64,000 nt of DNA from Pseudarthrobacter siccitolerans (GTDB lineage Bacteria > Actinomycetota > Actinomycetes > Actinomycetales > Micrococcaceae), in the NCBI RefSeq assembly GCF_030823375.1, contig NZ_JAUSXB010000001.1, forward strand, positions 4,216,001 through 4,280,000, written 5' to 3'. A model generated the notes under the pieces. That model had not been told where the DNA came from. It saw only the letters and a list, made by a program, of their open reading frames with translations, and did not search any database. The position numbers were made by a program, and so were the translations under genes. Shown piece after piece: positions 51,153 to 59,908 of the stretch (within the stretch, counting starts at the first letter, position 1; each line of letters opens with the position of its first letter).

Positions 51153-51266
51153 CAGGTCATGAGTGCCAGTGACAGCCCCGGCTTGCTGGCCGGCAACCCT
51201 CCTACCGCGGTGGGGTGCCCCGGGTGAAGACCTGGCCTGCCGGTCAGACGACGGCAGGCAAGCGCG
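51153..51266 (+). ncRNA. SAM-IV riboswitch upstream of metX
   Basis: P1 is CAGGTC (51153-51158) with GACCTG (51229-51234); the core repeats that of the metY copy with few changes. A perfect 8-bp hairpin GCCTGCCG/CGGCAGGC (51235-51259) follows, then GGCAAGCGCG ends at 51266. The metX ribosome site GAAGAGG starts three bases later, so ligand-bound folding could block translation directly. Confidence 0.93.
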
Positions 51267-51282
51267 TAGAAGAGGTCTTGCC

Positions 51283-52398
51283 ATGACGGTTACCGTCACC
51301 CGTACCACTGTTCCCGAGCATGGGATTGTCCGCTATGCCTCCATCGGGGGCCTCAAGCTGGAAGCCGGCGGATACCTGCCGGATGTCACCCTGGCCTACG
51401 AGACCTGGGGCACGCTGAATGAGGACGGCAGCAATGCAGTCCTGATCGAGCACGCGCTCACCGGAAGCACCCACGTGACAAGGGGCGACACGGATGAGCC
51501 CGGTTGGTGGGAACAGCTCGCGGGACCGGGTGCGCCCGTGGACACCGACCAGTTCTTCGTCGTCTCAATCAACATTGTGGGCGGCTGCTACGGGTCCACC
51601 GGTCCGTCGTCGCCCGCACCTGACGGCAAACCCTGGGGCTCCCGGTTCCCGCTGGTGACCCTCCGGGACACCACCGAGGCGGAGGCCCGGCTGGCGGACC
51701 AGCTGGGCATCAGCAGCTGGTTTGCCGTACTGGGCGGCTCGATGGGCGGCGCACGTGCGCTGGAATGGGCGGTGACATATCCGGAACGGGTGCAGCGCTG
51801 TGCCGTGATTTCCGTGGGGGCCGCGAGTACCGCCGAGCAGATCGCCTTCGCCCAGGCACAGACTCTCGCCATCCGCCAGGACGCTAACTTCAACGGCGGT
51901 GACTACTACGGCGGGCCATTGCCGGAGGATGGCCTGGCCCTGGCCCGGCGCATTGCCCACATCACGTACCGTTCGCCGCTGGAACTGGACGGACGCTTCG
52001 GCCGGGCACCGCAGGCCCCCGAATCGCCCTTCCAGGGCGGGCAGCTCGCGGCGCGCGGGCGCTACCAGGTGGAGAGCTACCTGGACCATCAGGGCACCAA
52101 GCTGGTCCAGCGCTTCGACGCCAACAGCTACATCGCCATCACCGAAGCGCTGATGAGCCACGACATCTGCCGTGGCCGAGGACCCCTCGAGCAAACCCTG
52201 TCCCGTGCCGATGCGCGGTTCTTCGTAGCCGCCGTGGATTCGGACCGGCTCTACTTCCCGTCCCAGTCCTTGGAGCTGGCCCGGGCCCTCCCCGGAGACG
52301 TGGACGTCCACTTCATCGAGGCGCCCATCGGTCACGACGGATTCCTCACGGAAATAGGCCAGCTGGGAAACCAGCTCCGGACAGGTTTCCTGGTCTGA
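51283..52398 (+). CDS. metX: Homoserine O-acetyltransferase
   Basis: 371 residues from ATG 51283 with GAAGAGG seven bases upstream. It is an alpha/beta-hydrolase fold transferase: nucleophile Ser153 in LGGSMGGARALEW, oxyanion region IEHALTGSTHV and C-terminal AVDSDRLYFPSQSLEL and GHDGFL that supply Asp and His. It acetylates homoserine with acetyl-CoA, giving the substrate of metY. Together they form the direct sulfhydrylation route to homocysteine. Confidence 0.95.
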   Translation: MTVTVTRTTVPEHGIVRYASIGGLKLEAGGYLPDVTLAYETWGTLNEDGSNAVLIEHALTGSTHVTRGDTDEPGWWEQLAGPGAPVDTDQFFVVSINIVGGCYGSTGPSSPAPDGKPWGSRFPLVTLRDTTEAEARLADQLGISSWFAVLGGSMGGARALEWAVTYPERVQRCAVISVGAASTAEQIAFAQAQTLAIRQDANFNGGDYYGGPLPEDGLALARRIAHITYRSPLELDGRFGRAPQAPESPFQGGQLAARGRYQVESYLDHQGTKLVQRFDANSYIAITEALMSHDICRGRGPLEQTLSRADARFFVAAVDSDRLYFPSQSLELARALPGDVDVHFIEAPIGHDGFLTEIGQLGNQLRTGFLV

Positions 52399-52445
52399 CG
52401 GCGGGCTGGTCTGACCGCTGCCTGGGTTCCTGGCCTGGCTGCTTC

Positions 52446-53000
52446 CTAGCCGTTCATGATCTCGCTGCGGCGGGCCATGTAATCCTCCATGGAGAGCTCG
52501 CCGTTGCTGTACTTCTGGTCCAGTTCCGCAAGCTTGCGCGCGCGGTAGCCCTGCGGGGCCGACGGCGGAGGGGGAGTGGCCGGGGCCGCGGGCTGCTGCG
52601 GGGCTTCTTCGGGCTGGCCGGGCAGGGGCTGTCCGTGCTGTCCGTAACCGGGCTGTCCGTAGCCGGGCTGGCCAAACGTCGGCTGCCCGTAGGGCGGGAA
52701 CTGCTGGTCCATCGGCGGGACCGGCTGAACGGGCGGCAGCGGCGAGCCCGGGAGGGGCTGGGGCTGGTCAAGCTGCCGGAATCCGCCACCGAAGTAGTCC
52801 TGCTGGGTGAAACCGTCCCGGGGCTGGTTGCTCTGCGGGCCGTTGGAACCGGGGTACATGCCGCCGCCCGGGAACTGGTCCGGGTAGCGTCCCGAAAAGC
52901 TCTGCTCGTGGTTCCTGCGGGCCACGGACTTCCGGTACATCCGCATGGCCATCGGGACCAGGAACGACAAGACGATGATCCAGAAAAACAAGTTGCTCAC
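52446..53000 (-). CDS. SHOCT-domain membrane protein with Gln/Pro-rich linker
   Basis: 184 residues, GTG start. One membrane helix (FFWIIVLSFLVPMAMRM) sits at residues 4-20. A Gln/Gly/Pro-rich disordered linker has tandem GQPGYGQPGYGQ repeats, and a SHOCT motif closes the protein (LAELDQKYSNGELSMEDYMARR). SHOCT is a short oligomerisation motif of unknown partners. Function not recognised. Confidence 0.78.
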   Translation of the reverse strand: MSNLFFWIIVLSFLVPMAMRMYRKSVARRNHEQSFSGRYPDQFPGGGMYPGSNGPQSNQPRDGFTQQDYFGGGFRQLDQPQPLPGSPLPPVQPVPPMDQQFPPYGQPTFGQPGYGQPGYGQHGQPLPGQPEEAPQQPAAPATPPPPSAPQGYRARKLAELDQKYSNGELSMEDYMARRSEIMNG

Positions 53001-53032
53001 GGTGCCGTGCCTCTCATTGGTGTCCTTCCAGC

Positions 53033-54256
53033 TTAAGCCCGGGCTTGCACGCGGACCGTGGGGAGCTCCATAAAGGCGCCATACCTATCCACGGCTTCCT
53101 GAACTGCCGCAGCCAGCGGAGAGCCGGGAGCGGCATCCGCAGAGGAGAGGCGGATGTCCAGTTCGCACCGGCCCGGAAGCAGCGTGTGCCGCCATGATCC
53201 GGCCATCCGCCCGTCCAGCAGCACCACATGCATGGGTTCGCCCTTGAACGGAAAGGCCGGCGCCCCGCCTCCCATGTAATGCCGCGTGGCGGAATAGCCC
53301 ATCACATACTCGTCGTAGCACTGGATCAGGTCTATCCGCGGCCGGACTTCCGAAGCACCACCAACGCCAGCACCACCAGCGCCGGCGCCACCAGCACCAG
53401 CGCCGGCCCCGGCGGCGTCGAGGCTTCCCGCGTCCAGACTTCCGTCGTCACTCCCCGCATCGAAGTAGACAACGACGCCGTCAATCACCGTTTCGGCCAG
53501 GGCTTTGGGGTGCGCCTCGACAGTGAGTTGCAGGCCCTTGCGGACGTCCGTCATGGTCAGCCCGGACCAGTCGGCGCAGTCCTTGACCGTCGCCGGGCCC
53601 CGGCTGGTGAAATAGCGGCGGGCCAATTCGGCGAGTGCTTCAGGCCGGCCGGGCTCAGGTTCCGCCCCGACGGGCACCCGCTCGTCGAAAAGCGCATACG
53701 TCTGCTTCAACGCCCCGCCCGCGCTGCGCACGGGCCTGCCGCTCACCAGGACGCCGCTGATTTCGGCGTGCATGATCAGGTAGGCAAGCTGCAGGCCCTT
53801 GGCCGGGAACCCGGCGTCGTGAAGGCTCGCGGCGAGGCCTTCCCGGGACAGGTGGTTCCCGCCCGCAACCGCGCCGGCCAGGACCTCGTCACTCCGGGCG
53901 GCAACGGCTGCATCGATGCCGGTGTGCCGGTACGTGGCGGCATTGGCTTGCTCGAGCCGCGGTGCGGAAAGCGCCAGAAGCCAGCGGAGATCATCCCGGT
54001 GGACAAAATGCCAAGTGGGCCGGAGGATATGCGTCCGCAGGATCCGCCCGTCTGCCACGGCCTGCTCGATGTCCGCCGCGGTAACGGCTGGTGCAGCTGC
54101 GGCTGACACGCGCTGCGCCAAACTCCACCGGGCGTAGGTGAACTCCTGCGCTTGCACGGCGAGCAGCGCCCGCAGGGCTGTCTCCGGGGATGCGGCGCCG
54201 GGGTCGCGGAGCAGCTGCGACCGCAGCCGCCGCCGCACCACCTGCTCCGGTTCCAT
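53033..54256 (-). CDS. Winged-helix DNA-binding domain protein (HTH_42/YcaQ-like)
   Basis: 407 residues from ATG 54256 with AAGGGG upstream; a TTG two codons earlier is possible. The order is that of the YcaQ/AlkX superfamily: LRALLAVQAQEFTYARWSLAQR, LRPTWHFVHRDDLRWLLALS, then QCYDEYVMGY and a C-terminal GRMAGSW. Some members are DNA glycosylases for interstrand crosslinks. An Ala/Gly-rich tandem insert (AGAGAGGAGAGGAG) near residue 285 is not expected in the family. Enzymatic activity unproven here. Confidence 0.8.
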   Translation of the reverse strand: MEPEQVVRRRLRSQLLRDPGAASPETALRALLAVQAQEFTYARWSLAQRVSAAAAPAVTAADIEQAVADGRILRTHILRPTWHFVHRDDLRWLLALSAPRLEQANAATYRHTGIDAAVAARSDEVLAGAVAGGNHLSREGLAASLHDAGFPAKGLQLAYLIMHAEISGVLVSGRPVRSAGGALKQTYALFDERVPVGAEPEPGRPEALAELARRYFTSRGPATVKDCADWSGLTMTDVRKGLQLTVEAHPKALAETVIDGVVVYFDAGSDDGSLDAGSLDAAGAGAGAGGAGAGGAGVGGASEVRPRIDLIQCYDEYVMGYSATRHYMGGGAPAFPFKGEPMHVVLLDGRMAGSWRHTLLPGRCELDIRLSSADAAPGSPLAAAVQEAVDRYGAFMELPTVRVQARA

Positions 54257-54313
54257 GCACAACCCCTTGAAACTACTCAGCTGCCCGCACAGGCCGTCAC
54301 CACAATCACTCTG

Positions 54314-55183
54314 CTAGCGCCGGGCAGCCTCGGTGGTCCCGAGCGGACCCTCGCCGGAACCCAACGGAACGCCCGGGCCGAACACAGGTCCCGGCGTCGG
54401 CCGCTTTGCGCTGATCCCGTCACCCGAGGACTGGTGCCGCAGCCGGCGCAGCACCCAGGGCACAAAGTACTCGCGCGCCCAGACGAGGTCCCCGGAGCGT
54501 GCCTCGCGCCAGGTCTGCGGCGGCAGTGGCTTGGGCTGCAGCGGCTTCAGAGTGTGCTCCACATTCAGTGCATCCAGGACCATGGCCGCGATGGTGTGGT
54601 GGCCCAGCGGCGAGAAGTGAAGCCGGTCCACGTCCCACATTTGGGGGTCGCTGAGCTGGCGCAGGGACCACATATCGGCGATGATCGCGTCGTGCCGCGC
54701 AGCAACCGTCCGCAGGTTCTCGTTATAGATGGCCACCTTGCTGCGGATCCTGCCCAGTACCGAGGAACCCGTGTCCGGGCCGTTGAAGAGGACCACGGTG
54801 GCGCCGCCCAGAGCCAGGAGCTGGACCACGGAATCGAGTTTCTCGGCCAGGGCGTCGGGGTCGCCGCCCGGGCGGAGCAGGTCGTTGCCTCCGGCGGAGA
54901 GGGTCACCAGGTCCGGCTTCAGCGCCAGGCACGGGGCCAGTTGTTGGTCCACCACTTGTTGGACCAACCGGCCACGCACCGCAAGGTTCGCATAGGCAAA
55001 GTCGGGCTTGGTGCGGCTGAGTTCCTCCGCCACCCTGTCGGCCCAGCCGCGGTAGCCGCCGGGGCTTGAGGGCTCGGGGTCGCCGATGCCCTCGGTAAAG
55101 GAATCGCCCATTGCCACGTACCGGGTCCAGGGGTGGGATCCGGCAGGGGCAGCGGCCGTCTGAAAGGTACTCGCGTCAGTCAC
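54314..55183 (-). CDS. SGNH/GDSL-family hydrolase
   Basis: 289 residues, GTG six bases after CAGGAT on the minus strand. Block I is YVAMGDSFTEG near residue 22, with Gly (ANLAVRG), Asn (SAGGNDLL) and the catalytic Asp-x-x-His in VDRLHFSPLGHH. No signal peptide is seen, so a cytoplasmic esterase or lipase is likely. Substrate unknown. The C-terminal tail is Pro/Gly-rich and probably disordered. Confidence 0.9.
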   Translation of the reverse strand: MTDASTFQTAAAPAGSHPWTRYVAMGDSFTEGIGDPEPSSPGGYRGWADRVAEELSRTKPDFAYANLAVRGRLVQQVVDQQLAPCLALKPDLVTLSAGGNDLLRPGGDPDALAEKLDSVVQLLALGGATVVLFNGPDTGSSVLGRIRSKVAIYNENLRTVAARHDAIIADMWSLRQLSDPQMWDVDRLHFSPLGHHTIAAMVLDALNVEHTLKPLQPKPLPPQTWREARSGDLVWAREYFVPWVLRRLRHQSSGDGISAKRPTPGPVFGPGVPLGSGEGPLGTTEAARR

Positions 55184-55251
55184 GGTCCTATCCTGCCTTC
55201 CGTTTCGGAAGCTACGCGAACGTAGGTTGTTACCTTCGGGTAACTGTAAGA

Positions 55252-55911
55252 ATGGAAACCATGACTGAAGCCGAAGTATTTCCTGCCCCTGTTGTTTTGT
55301 GGTCCCATCCCGAGGACCAGCGCGACGGCAAGCCGCTGCTGGTGCTGCTGCACGGCTACGGCGCCAACGAACAGGATCTGCTCAGCCTGGCCGACCTGCT
55401 TCCGGATGACTTCGCAGTCGCTTCCGTCCGGGCTCCGATCGCCATGGGCCCCGGCTTCACCTGGTTCCCGCTCACGGCGTCCATCGATTACTCGCTGGAC
55501 CGGGTGAAGGCGGCTTCGTCGTTCGTGCTCGACTGGATCGACACCATCCGGGCCGGGCACCCCTCGGTGACCCTGCTCGGCTTTTCGATGGGCATGGCCA
55601 TGGCCACCACGCTCCTGCGGCAACGGCCCACGGACTTCGCGGCCGTCGTCGGCCTGTCAGGTTTTGTGGTGGATGCCGGGGACGATCCCAGCTTCAGGGA
55701 CTCCGAACTGGACGGCACCGTCCCACTGTTCTGGGGCCGCGATCAGCAGGACCCCGTCATCACGCCGGACAAGATCGAATACACCATGGGCTGGGTCCGC
55801 CGGCACGTTAATCTCACCAAGGTGCTGTACACGGGCATGTGGCACGGGATCAACCAGCAGGAGATCGGGCACGTGTCCGAGTTCCTCACGCACGAGGTGT
55901 TGAAGAAGTAG
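55252..55911 (+). CDS. Alpha/beta-hydrolase (carboxylesterase/phospholipase type)
   Basis: 219 residues from ATG 55252; a second ATG at 55261 is equally plausible and neither has a clear ribosome site. Motifs: LLVLLHGYGANEQDL oxyanion loop, nucleophile in LLGFSMGMAMA, acid in GRDQQDPVI and His in GMWHGI. This is the family of E. coli YpfH and bacterial acyl-protein-thioesterase-like esterases. Divergent from the SGNH gene with 68 bp between. Confidence 0.85.
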   Translation: METMTEAEVFPAPVVLWSHPEDQRDGKPLLVLLHGYGANEQDLLSLADLLPDDFAVASVRAPIAMGPGFTWFPLTASIDYSLDRVKAASSFVLDWIDTIRAGHPSVTLLGFSMGMAMATTLLRQRPTDFAAVVGLSGFVVDAGDDPSFRDSELDGTVPLFWGRDQQDPVITPDKIEYTMGWVRRHVNLTKVLYTGMWHGINQQEIGHVSEFLTHEVLKK

Positions 55912-55980
55912 GGGTACGACGGCGGGCGGCGCCGTGCGCTGCCAGGCCGTCCCGGTGTGGAGGGCGGGTGCGGCAGCCGG

Positions 55981-56208
55981 TCAGGCCTCCGGCGCGACGA
56001 CCTTCACTGTCTGGTTGTTCACCGTGACCGTGTCCCCGTTGTGCAGCTGGCGGCCGCGGCGATCGTCAATTTCCCCGTTGACCTTAACGAGCCCGTTCTT
56101 GATCAGCTCCGCCGCCTCCACGCCGTCCTCCACTAGGTTGGCGAGCTTCAGGAGCTGGCCAAGGCGGATCATGCTGTCGCGGATGGGGATCTCTTCAACG
56201 TTGCTCAT
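55981..56208 (-). CDS. S4-domain RNA-binding protein
   Basis: 75 residues from ATG 56208, six bases after CATTAT. A single S4 fold is evident: IRLGQLLKLANLVEDGVEAA, then IKNGLVKVNGEIDDRRGRQL and GDTVTV, the same order as in YaaA/YbcJ-type proteins. It likely binds structured RNA such as rRNA. A longer frame to 56241 crosses the promoter. Confidence 0.9.
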   Translation of the reverse strand: MSNVEEIPIRDSMIRLGQLLKLANLVEDGVEAAELIKNGLVKVNGEIDDRRGRQLHNGDTVTVNNQTVKVVAPEA

Positions 56209-56240
56209 GAAGCAATAATGCCTGACGTAATGTGGATTCA
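56209..56240. promoter_or_regulatory. Back-to-back leaderless promoters in 32 bp
   Basis: On the minus strand CATTAT (56220-56215) is six bases before the S4 gene ATG; on the plus strand TAATGT (56228-56233) is seven bases before the transporter ATG at 56241. Both genes thus seem to start transcription at or near the start codon from one compact gap. Confidence 0.55.
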
Positions 56241-57263
56241 ATGACCTCCTCCCCCCGCCTGCCCCTGCTCGCAGGCCTGCCGCTGGCGGTGGGCTCGGGC
56301 CTTGCCATTCCAGTCCAGGGCCGCATCAACGGTGCGCTGGGCGCCCGGTTGAACGACGGCATCGCCGCGTCCGTGGTGAGTTTCAGCACAGGCCTCCTGG
56401 TGATGATCCTCATCTCGCTGCTCCTGCCGCGGGGCCGCGCCGGGCTGGCCAGCATCCTTCCCGCTGTCCGGAACAGGGCTTTTCCCCGGGTCTACGTCCT
56501 CGCCGGCGGCATCGGCGCATTGTTCGTCTTCGCCCAGTCCTTCACCGTGGGCATCCTCGGCGTCGCCCTCTTCACCGTGGCCACCGTCACCGGCCAGACC
56601 GTCAGCGGACTGCTGGTTGACCGGCTGGGCATCGGGCCCGCCGGCAAGAAATCAGTCACCGGGATCCGGATCATCGGCTGCCTGCTGACCATAGCGGCCG
56701 TCGCCTGGGCCGTTTCGCCCCGCTTCACCGGAGCCGTGGGCGGCACGGGAGCCGCCGGTGCCGCCGGTGCACCCGACGCCGGCCCGTCCGACTTGCTTCT
56801 TCCGCTCCTGCTGCCCGTGCTGGCAGGCTTCCTGATGAGCTTCCAGCAGGCCATGAACGGGACGGCCACTGTCCATTACGGCACTCCCATCGCCGCCACC
56901 CTGGTCAATTTTGTTGCCGGCTGCCTGGTGCTCTGGACCGCCTACGGCATCAAACTGGCGGTGGCCGGGCCGGGCAGCCCGCTGCCGGGGGAGTGGTGGT
57001 ACTACGTGGGCGGCCCCATGGGCTGTGTGTTCATCGGTCTGGGCGCGCTGCTGGTCCGCAGCCTGGGCGTGCTGGTCACCGGGCTGGGCATGATCGCAGG
57101 CCAGTTGCTCGGCTCGCTGGCGCTGGATGTGATCCTGCCCGCGCCGGGAACAGTGGTGGCGCCGGCCACCGTGCTGGGAACCATCCTGACACTGGCCGCC
57201 ATCGTCCTGGCAACCCTGCCCTGGCCGCGGGGAGCGTTCCGAAGACAGGCACCGGTAGGCTAG
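56241..57263 (+). CDS. DMT-superfamily transporter (DUF606/YdcZ)
   Basis: 340 residues from ATG 56241; an in-frame GTG at 56232 overlaps the proposed -10 box. Two similar halves of about five membrane helices each are seen, starting with PVQGRINGALGARLNDGIAA and with FQQAMNGTATVHYGTPIAAT, the DUF606 duplication. A Gly/Ala loop joins them. Substrate of this family is unknown. Confidence 0.88.
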   Translation: MTSSPRLPLLAGLPLAVGSGLAIPVQGRINGALGARLNDGIAASVVSFSTGLLVMILISLLLPRGRAGLASILPAVRNRAFPRVYVLAGGIGALFVFAQSFTVGILGVALFTVATVTGQTVSGLLVDRLGIGPAGKKSVTGIRIIGCLLTIAAVAWAVSPRFTGAVGGTGAAGAAGAPDAGPSDLLLPLLLPVLAGFLMSFQQAMNGTATVHYGTPIAATLVNFVAGCLVLWTAYGIKLAVAGPGSPLPGEWWYYVGGPMGCVFIGLGALLVRSLGVLVTGLGMIAGQLLGSLALDVILPAPGTVVAPATVLGTILTLAAIVLATLPWPRGAFRRQAPVG

Positions 57264-57394
57264 GACACGCAGCTTTCACGCATCTTTCCTTCATCCGCCC
57301 CTCCCGGCAGCCAGCGGTGCTCACCCTTGGCGCAACCGGGGCCTGAAAACCGCGGACCGCACCCAGCGGCCCTGTAGAAATTGGAGTTACCCCC

Positions 57395-58780
57395 ATGGCA
57401 GCAAAATCCGTACTCGACCAGGTCATTTCCCTCTCCAAGCGGAGGGGCTTTGTGTTCCAGGCCGGTGAGATCTACGGAGGTTCGCGTTCTGCCTGGGACT
57501 ACGGGCCCCTCGGCGCCGAACTGAAGGAAAACATCAAGCGCCAGTGGTGGCAGTCCATGGTCCGCGGCCGCGAGGACGTGGTGGGCCTGGATTCCTCCGT
57601 GATCCTGCCCCGCCAGGTCTGGGAAGCCTCCGGCCACGTTGAGGTCTTCTCCGACCCGCTGGTGGAATGCCTTTCCTGCCACAAGCGCTACCGTGCTGAC
57701 CACCTCGAGGAAGAATACGAGGAAAAGAAGGGCCGCCCTGCGGAGAACGGCCTGAAGGACATTGCCTGCGCGAACTGCGGAACCCGCGGTGAATGGACCG
57801 AGCCGCAGGAATTCTCCGGCCTCCTCAAGACCTTCCTGGGCCCCGTGGCCAGCGAGGAAGGCATGCACTACCTGCGCCCGGAAACGGCCCAGGGCATCTT
57901 TGTGAACTTCAACAACGTCCTCACCACCTCCCGCAAGAAGCCGCCGTTCGGCATCGGCCAGATCGGCAAGTCCTTCCGCAACGAGATCACCCCGGGCAAC
58001 TTCATCTTCCGCACCCGCGAGTTCGAGCAGATGGAAATGGAGTTCTTCGTCGAGCCCGGCACCGATGAGGAATGGCACCAGTACTGGATGAAGGAGCGCA
58101 TGTCCTGGTACACCGGCCTGGGCATCCGCGAGGAGAACCTGCGCTTCTTCGAGCACCCGCTGGAAAAGCTGAGCCACTACTCTAAGGGCACCACGGACAT
58201 CGAGTACCGCTTCGGTTTCCAGGGCTCCGAGTGGGGCGAGCTGGAAGGCATCGCCAACCGCACGGACTTTGACCTGTCCACCCACGCCAAGGCCTCCGGA
58301 ACGGACCTGAGCTACTTCAACCAGGCCACCAACGAGCGCTACACCCCGTATGTGATCGAGCCCGCCGCCGGCCTCACCCGTTCCTTTATGGCGTTCCTGG
58401 TGGACGCCTACACCGAGGACGAGGCTCCCAACGCCAAGGGCGGCGTCGACGTCCGCACGGTCCTGAAGCTTGACCCGCGTCTGGCCCCGGTCAAGGCCGC
58501 CGTGCTGCCGCTGAGCCGCAACGAGGACCTGTCCCCAAAGGCCAAGGACCTCGGAACGCAGCTCCGCAAGAACTGGAACATCGACTTCGACGACGCCGGC
58601 GCCATCGGCCGCCGCTACCGCCGCCAGGACGAAATCGGCACCCCGTTCTGCATCACCGTGGATTTCGACACCCTCGAGGACCAGGCCGTGACCATCCGCG
58701 AACGGGACACCATGAGCCAGGAACGCGTCTCCCTGGACAAGGTGGAGGGCTACCTGGCCGCACGTCTGATCGGCGCCTAA
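57395..58780 (+). CDS. glyS: Glycine-tRNA ligase
   Basis: 461 residues, ATG with TTGGAG upstream. This is the single-chain class II (alpha2) enzyme: [19 protein letters not shown], a Cys pair in CLSCHKRY with a second pair in CANCGTRG, motif 2 in [20 protein letters not shown] and motif 3 in [17 protein letters not shown] sequence. Length fits the bacterial eukaryote-like form. It charges tRNA(Gly). The 131-bp leader shows no T-box. The next gene starts 3 bp after its stop. Confidence 0.97.
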   Translation: MAAKSVLDQVISLSKRRGFVFQAGEIYGGSRSAWDYGPLGAELKENIKRQWWQSMVRGREDVVGLDSSVILPRQVWEASGHVEVFSDPLVECLSCHKRYRADHLEEEYEEKKGRPAENGLKDIACANCGTRGEWTEPQEFSGLLKTFLGPVASEEGMHYLRPETAQGIFVNFNNVLTTSRKKPPFGIGQIGKSFRNEITPGNFIFRTREFEQMEMEFFVEPGTDEEWHQYWMKERMSWYTGLGIREENLRFFEHPLEKLSHYSKGTTDIEYRFGFQGSEWGELEGIANRTDFDLSTHAKASGTDLSYFNQATNERYTPYVIEPAAGLTRSFMAFLVDAYTEDEAPNAKGGVDVRTVLKLDPRLAPVKAAVLPLSRNEDLSPKAKDLGTQLRKNWNIDFDDAGAIGRRYRRQDEIGTPFCITVDFDTLEDQAVTIRERDTMSQERVSLDKVEGYLAARLIGA

Positions 58781-58783
58781 GCC

Positions 58784-59812
58784 GTGGCCATCGAATACCG
58801 CGAATGGCGCGAGGGTGACGACCTCGCCCTCCTGGAAATCTGGGGCGGCCCTGAAACCCACCAGGCCGGGCAGTTCCGCGGGGCCCTGGCGGTGTCATCG
58901 GACGGGGTCGGCACCCCATGGCGGCGCTGCATCGTGGCCGAGGACGTCATCGACGGCGTCGGCATTCCCGTTGCGGCAGGCGTGGTGTACGAGGCATCCC
59001 TGCACCCGGAACGGCTCTGGACCTACATTGAGGTGGCGCGGGACCACCGGCGCTCCGGCATCGGTGCCACGCTCCTGACAATGCTGCGGCGCGAAACCGA
59101 GCAGGCGCCGTCGGGCGTTTCGAAGCTCCGCGCCAAGGTGGAGCCGGGCACTCCGGGCGCCGCCTTCGCCGAACACTTCGGATTGTCGCCCATCCAGCGT
59201 TCCCGGCTGGTGGTGGTGGAACCGGGCGCCCTCCGGCTTCCTGTGTTCCCGGCTAACGACAGCGGCGGCGGTCCGGCCAACGACGAAAACGCCGGCTCGG
59301 ACGTGGTGATGGACCTGGCCACCGGCTCCGTGGAACTGACCGACGTGGTGGGCCGCTATTACACCGCCATCCACGACTGGGATTCCCCCGGGGTACTGTC
59401 CGTGGGCCAGGTGCAGAAACTGTTCCTGGACGATCTCACCGGAGCCCACGGCGCCATCGTGCTGCGTGCCCAGCCCGAATCCGCCTTCGGTGCCGGGGTG
59501 GCGCCGAGCAAAAAGGGCCGGATCCGGGCCTTCGCCGTCAGCTACGCTGCGCCCGCGGATCCTGACGCTGCCCCGGGACAGTCTGCCGGGCAGGACGCGC
59601 CGACGGACGTGTTCGTCGGCCACGAGCCGGCGCTTGCCGCGGACGACGCTGCCGAGGCGGTCCGGGACATCCTGGCCCTGATTGCGTACCAGCACCCGGT
59701 GATGCTGGAACTGGACGACTCCATGACGGCTTTGCGCGCCGCCGTCGAGCCCCTGCTGGACAGCGGCAAGGCCCGCCTTGCCGGCCCGGAAACCCTGGTG
59801 GTCTCGGACTAA
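58784..59812 (+). CDS. GNAT family N-acetyltransferase, two-part
   Basis: 342 residues, GTG start 3 bp after glyS. The N-terminal half has the acetyl-CoA motif VARDHRRSGIGATLL near residue 90; the C-terminal half (about 180-342) is a second, weaker GNAT-like region. The acceptor is unknown. Cotranscription with glyS is likely from spacing. Confidence 0.8.
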   Translation: MAIEYREWREGDDLALLEIWGGPETHQAGQFRGALAVSSDGVGTPWRRCIVAEDVIDGVGIPVAAGVVYEASLHPERLWTYIEVARDHRRSGIGATLLTMLRRETEQAPSGVSKLRAKVEPGTPGAAFAEHFGLSPIQRSRLVVVEPGALRLPVFPANDSGGGPANDENAGSDVVMDLATGSVELTDVVGRYYTAIHDWDSPGVLSVGQVQKLFLDDLTGAHGAIVLRAQPESAFGAGVAPSKKGRIRAFAVSYAAPADPDAAPGQSAGQDAPTDVFVGHEPALAADDAAEAVRDILALIAYQHPVMLELDDSMTALRAAVEPLLDSGKARLAGPETLVVSD

Positions 59813-59848
59813 GCCGCCGTCGGGCCAACCCGCCGCCGCACCAAACTG

Positions 59849-59899
59849 AGTAGCGCCAAGTGTCGTTTTGACCCCTCAAAACGACACTTGGCGCTACCT
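59849..59899. repeat. Intergenic palindromic repeat, copy 2
   Basis: TAGCGCCAAGTGTCGTTTT (59851-59869) pairs perfectly over 19 bp with its inverse at 59878-59896, loop GACCCCTC. It is the better copy of the element at 38590 and lies between two convergent genes. Confidence 0.85.
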
Positions 59900-59908
59900 A
59901 CTTGGGGG

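Noticed and set aside
57264..57394. Possible T-box or glycine riboswitch before glyS
   Set aside because: No T-box consensus, no tandem glycine aptamer pattern and only 131 bp available.
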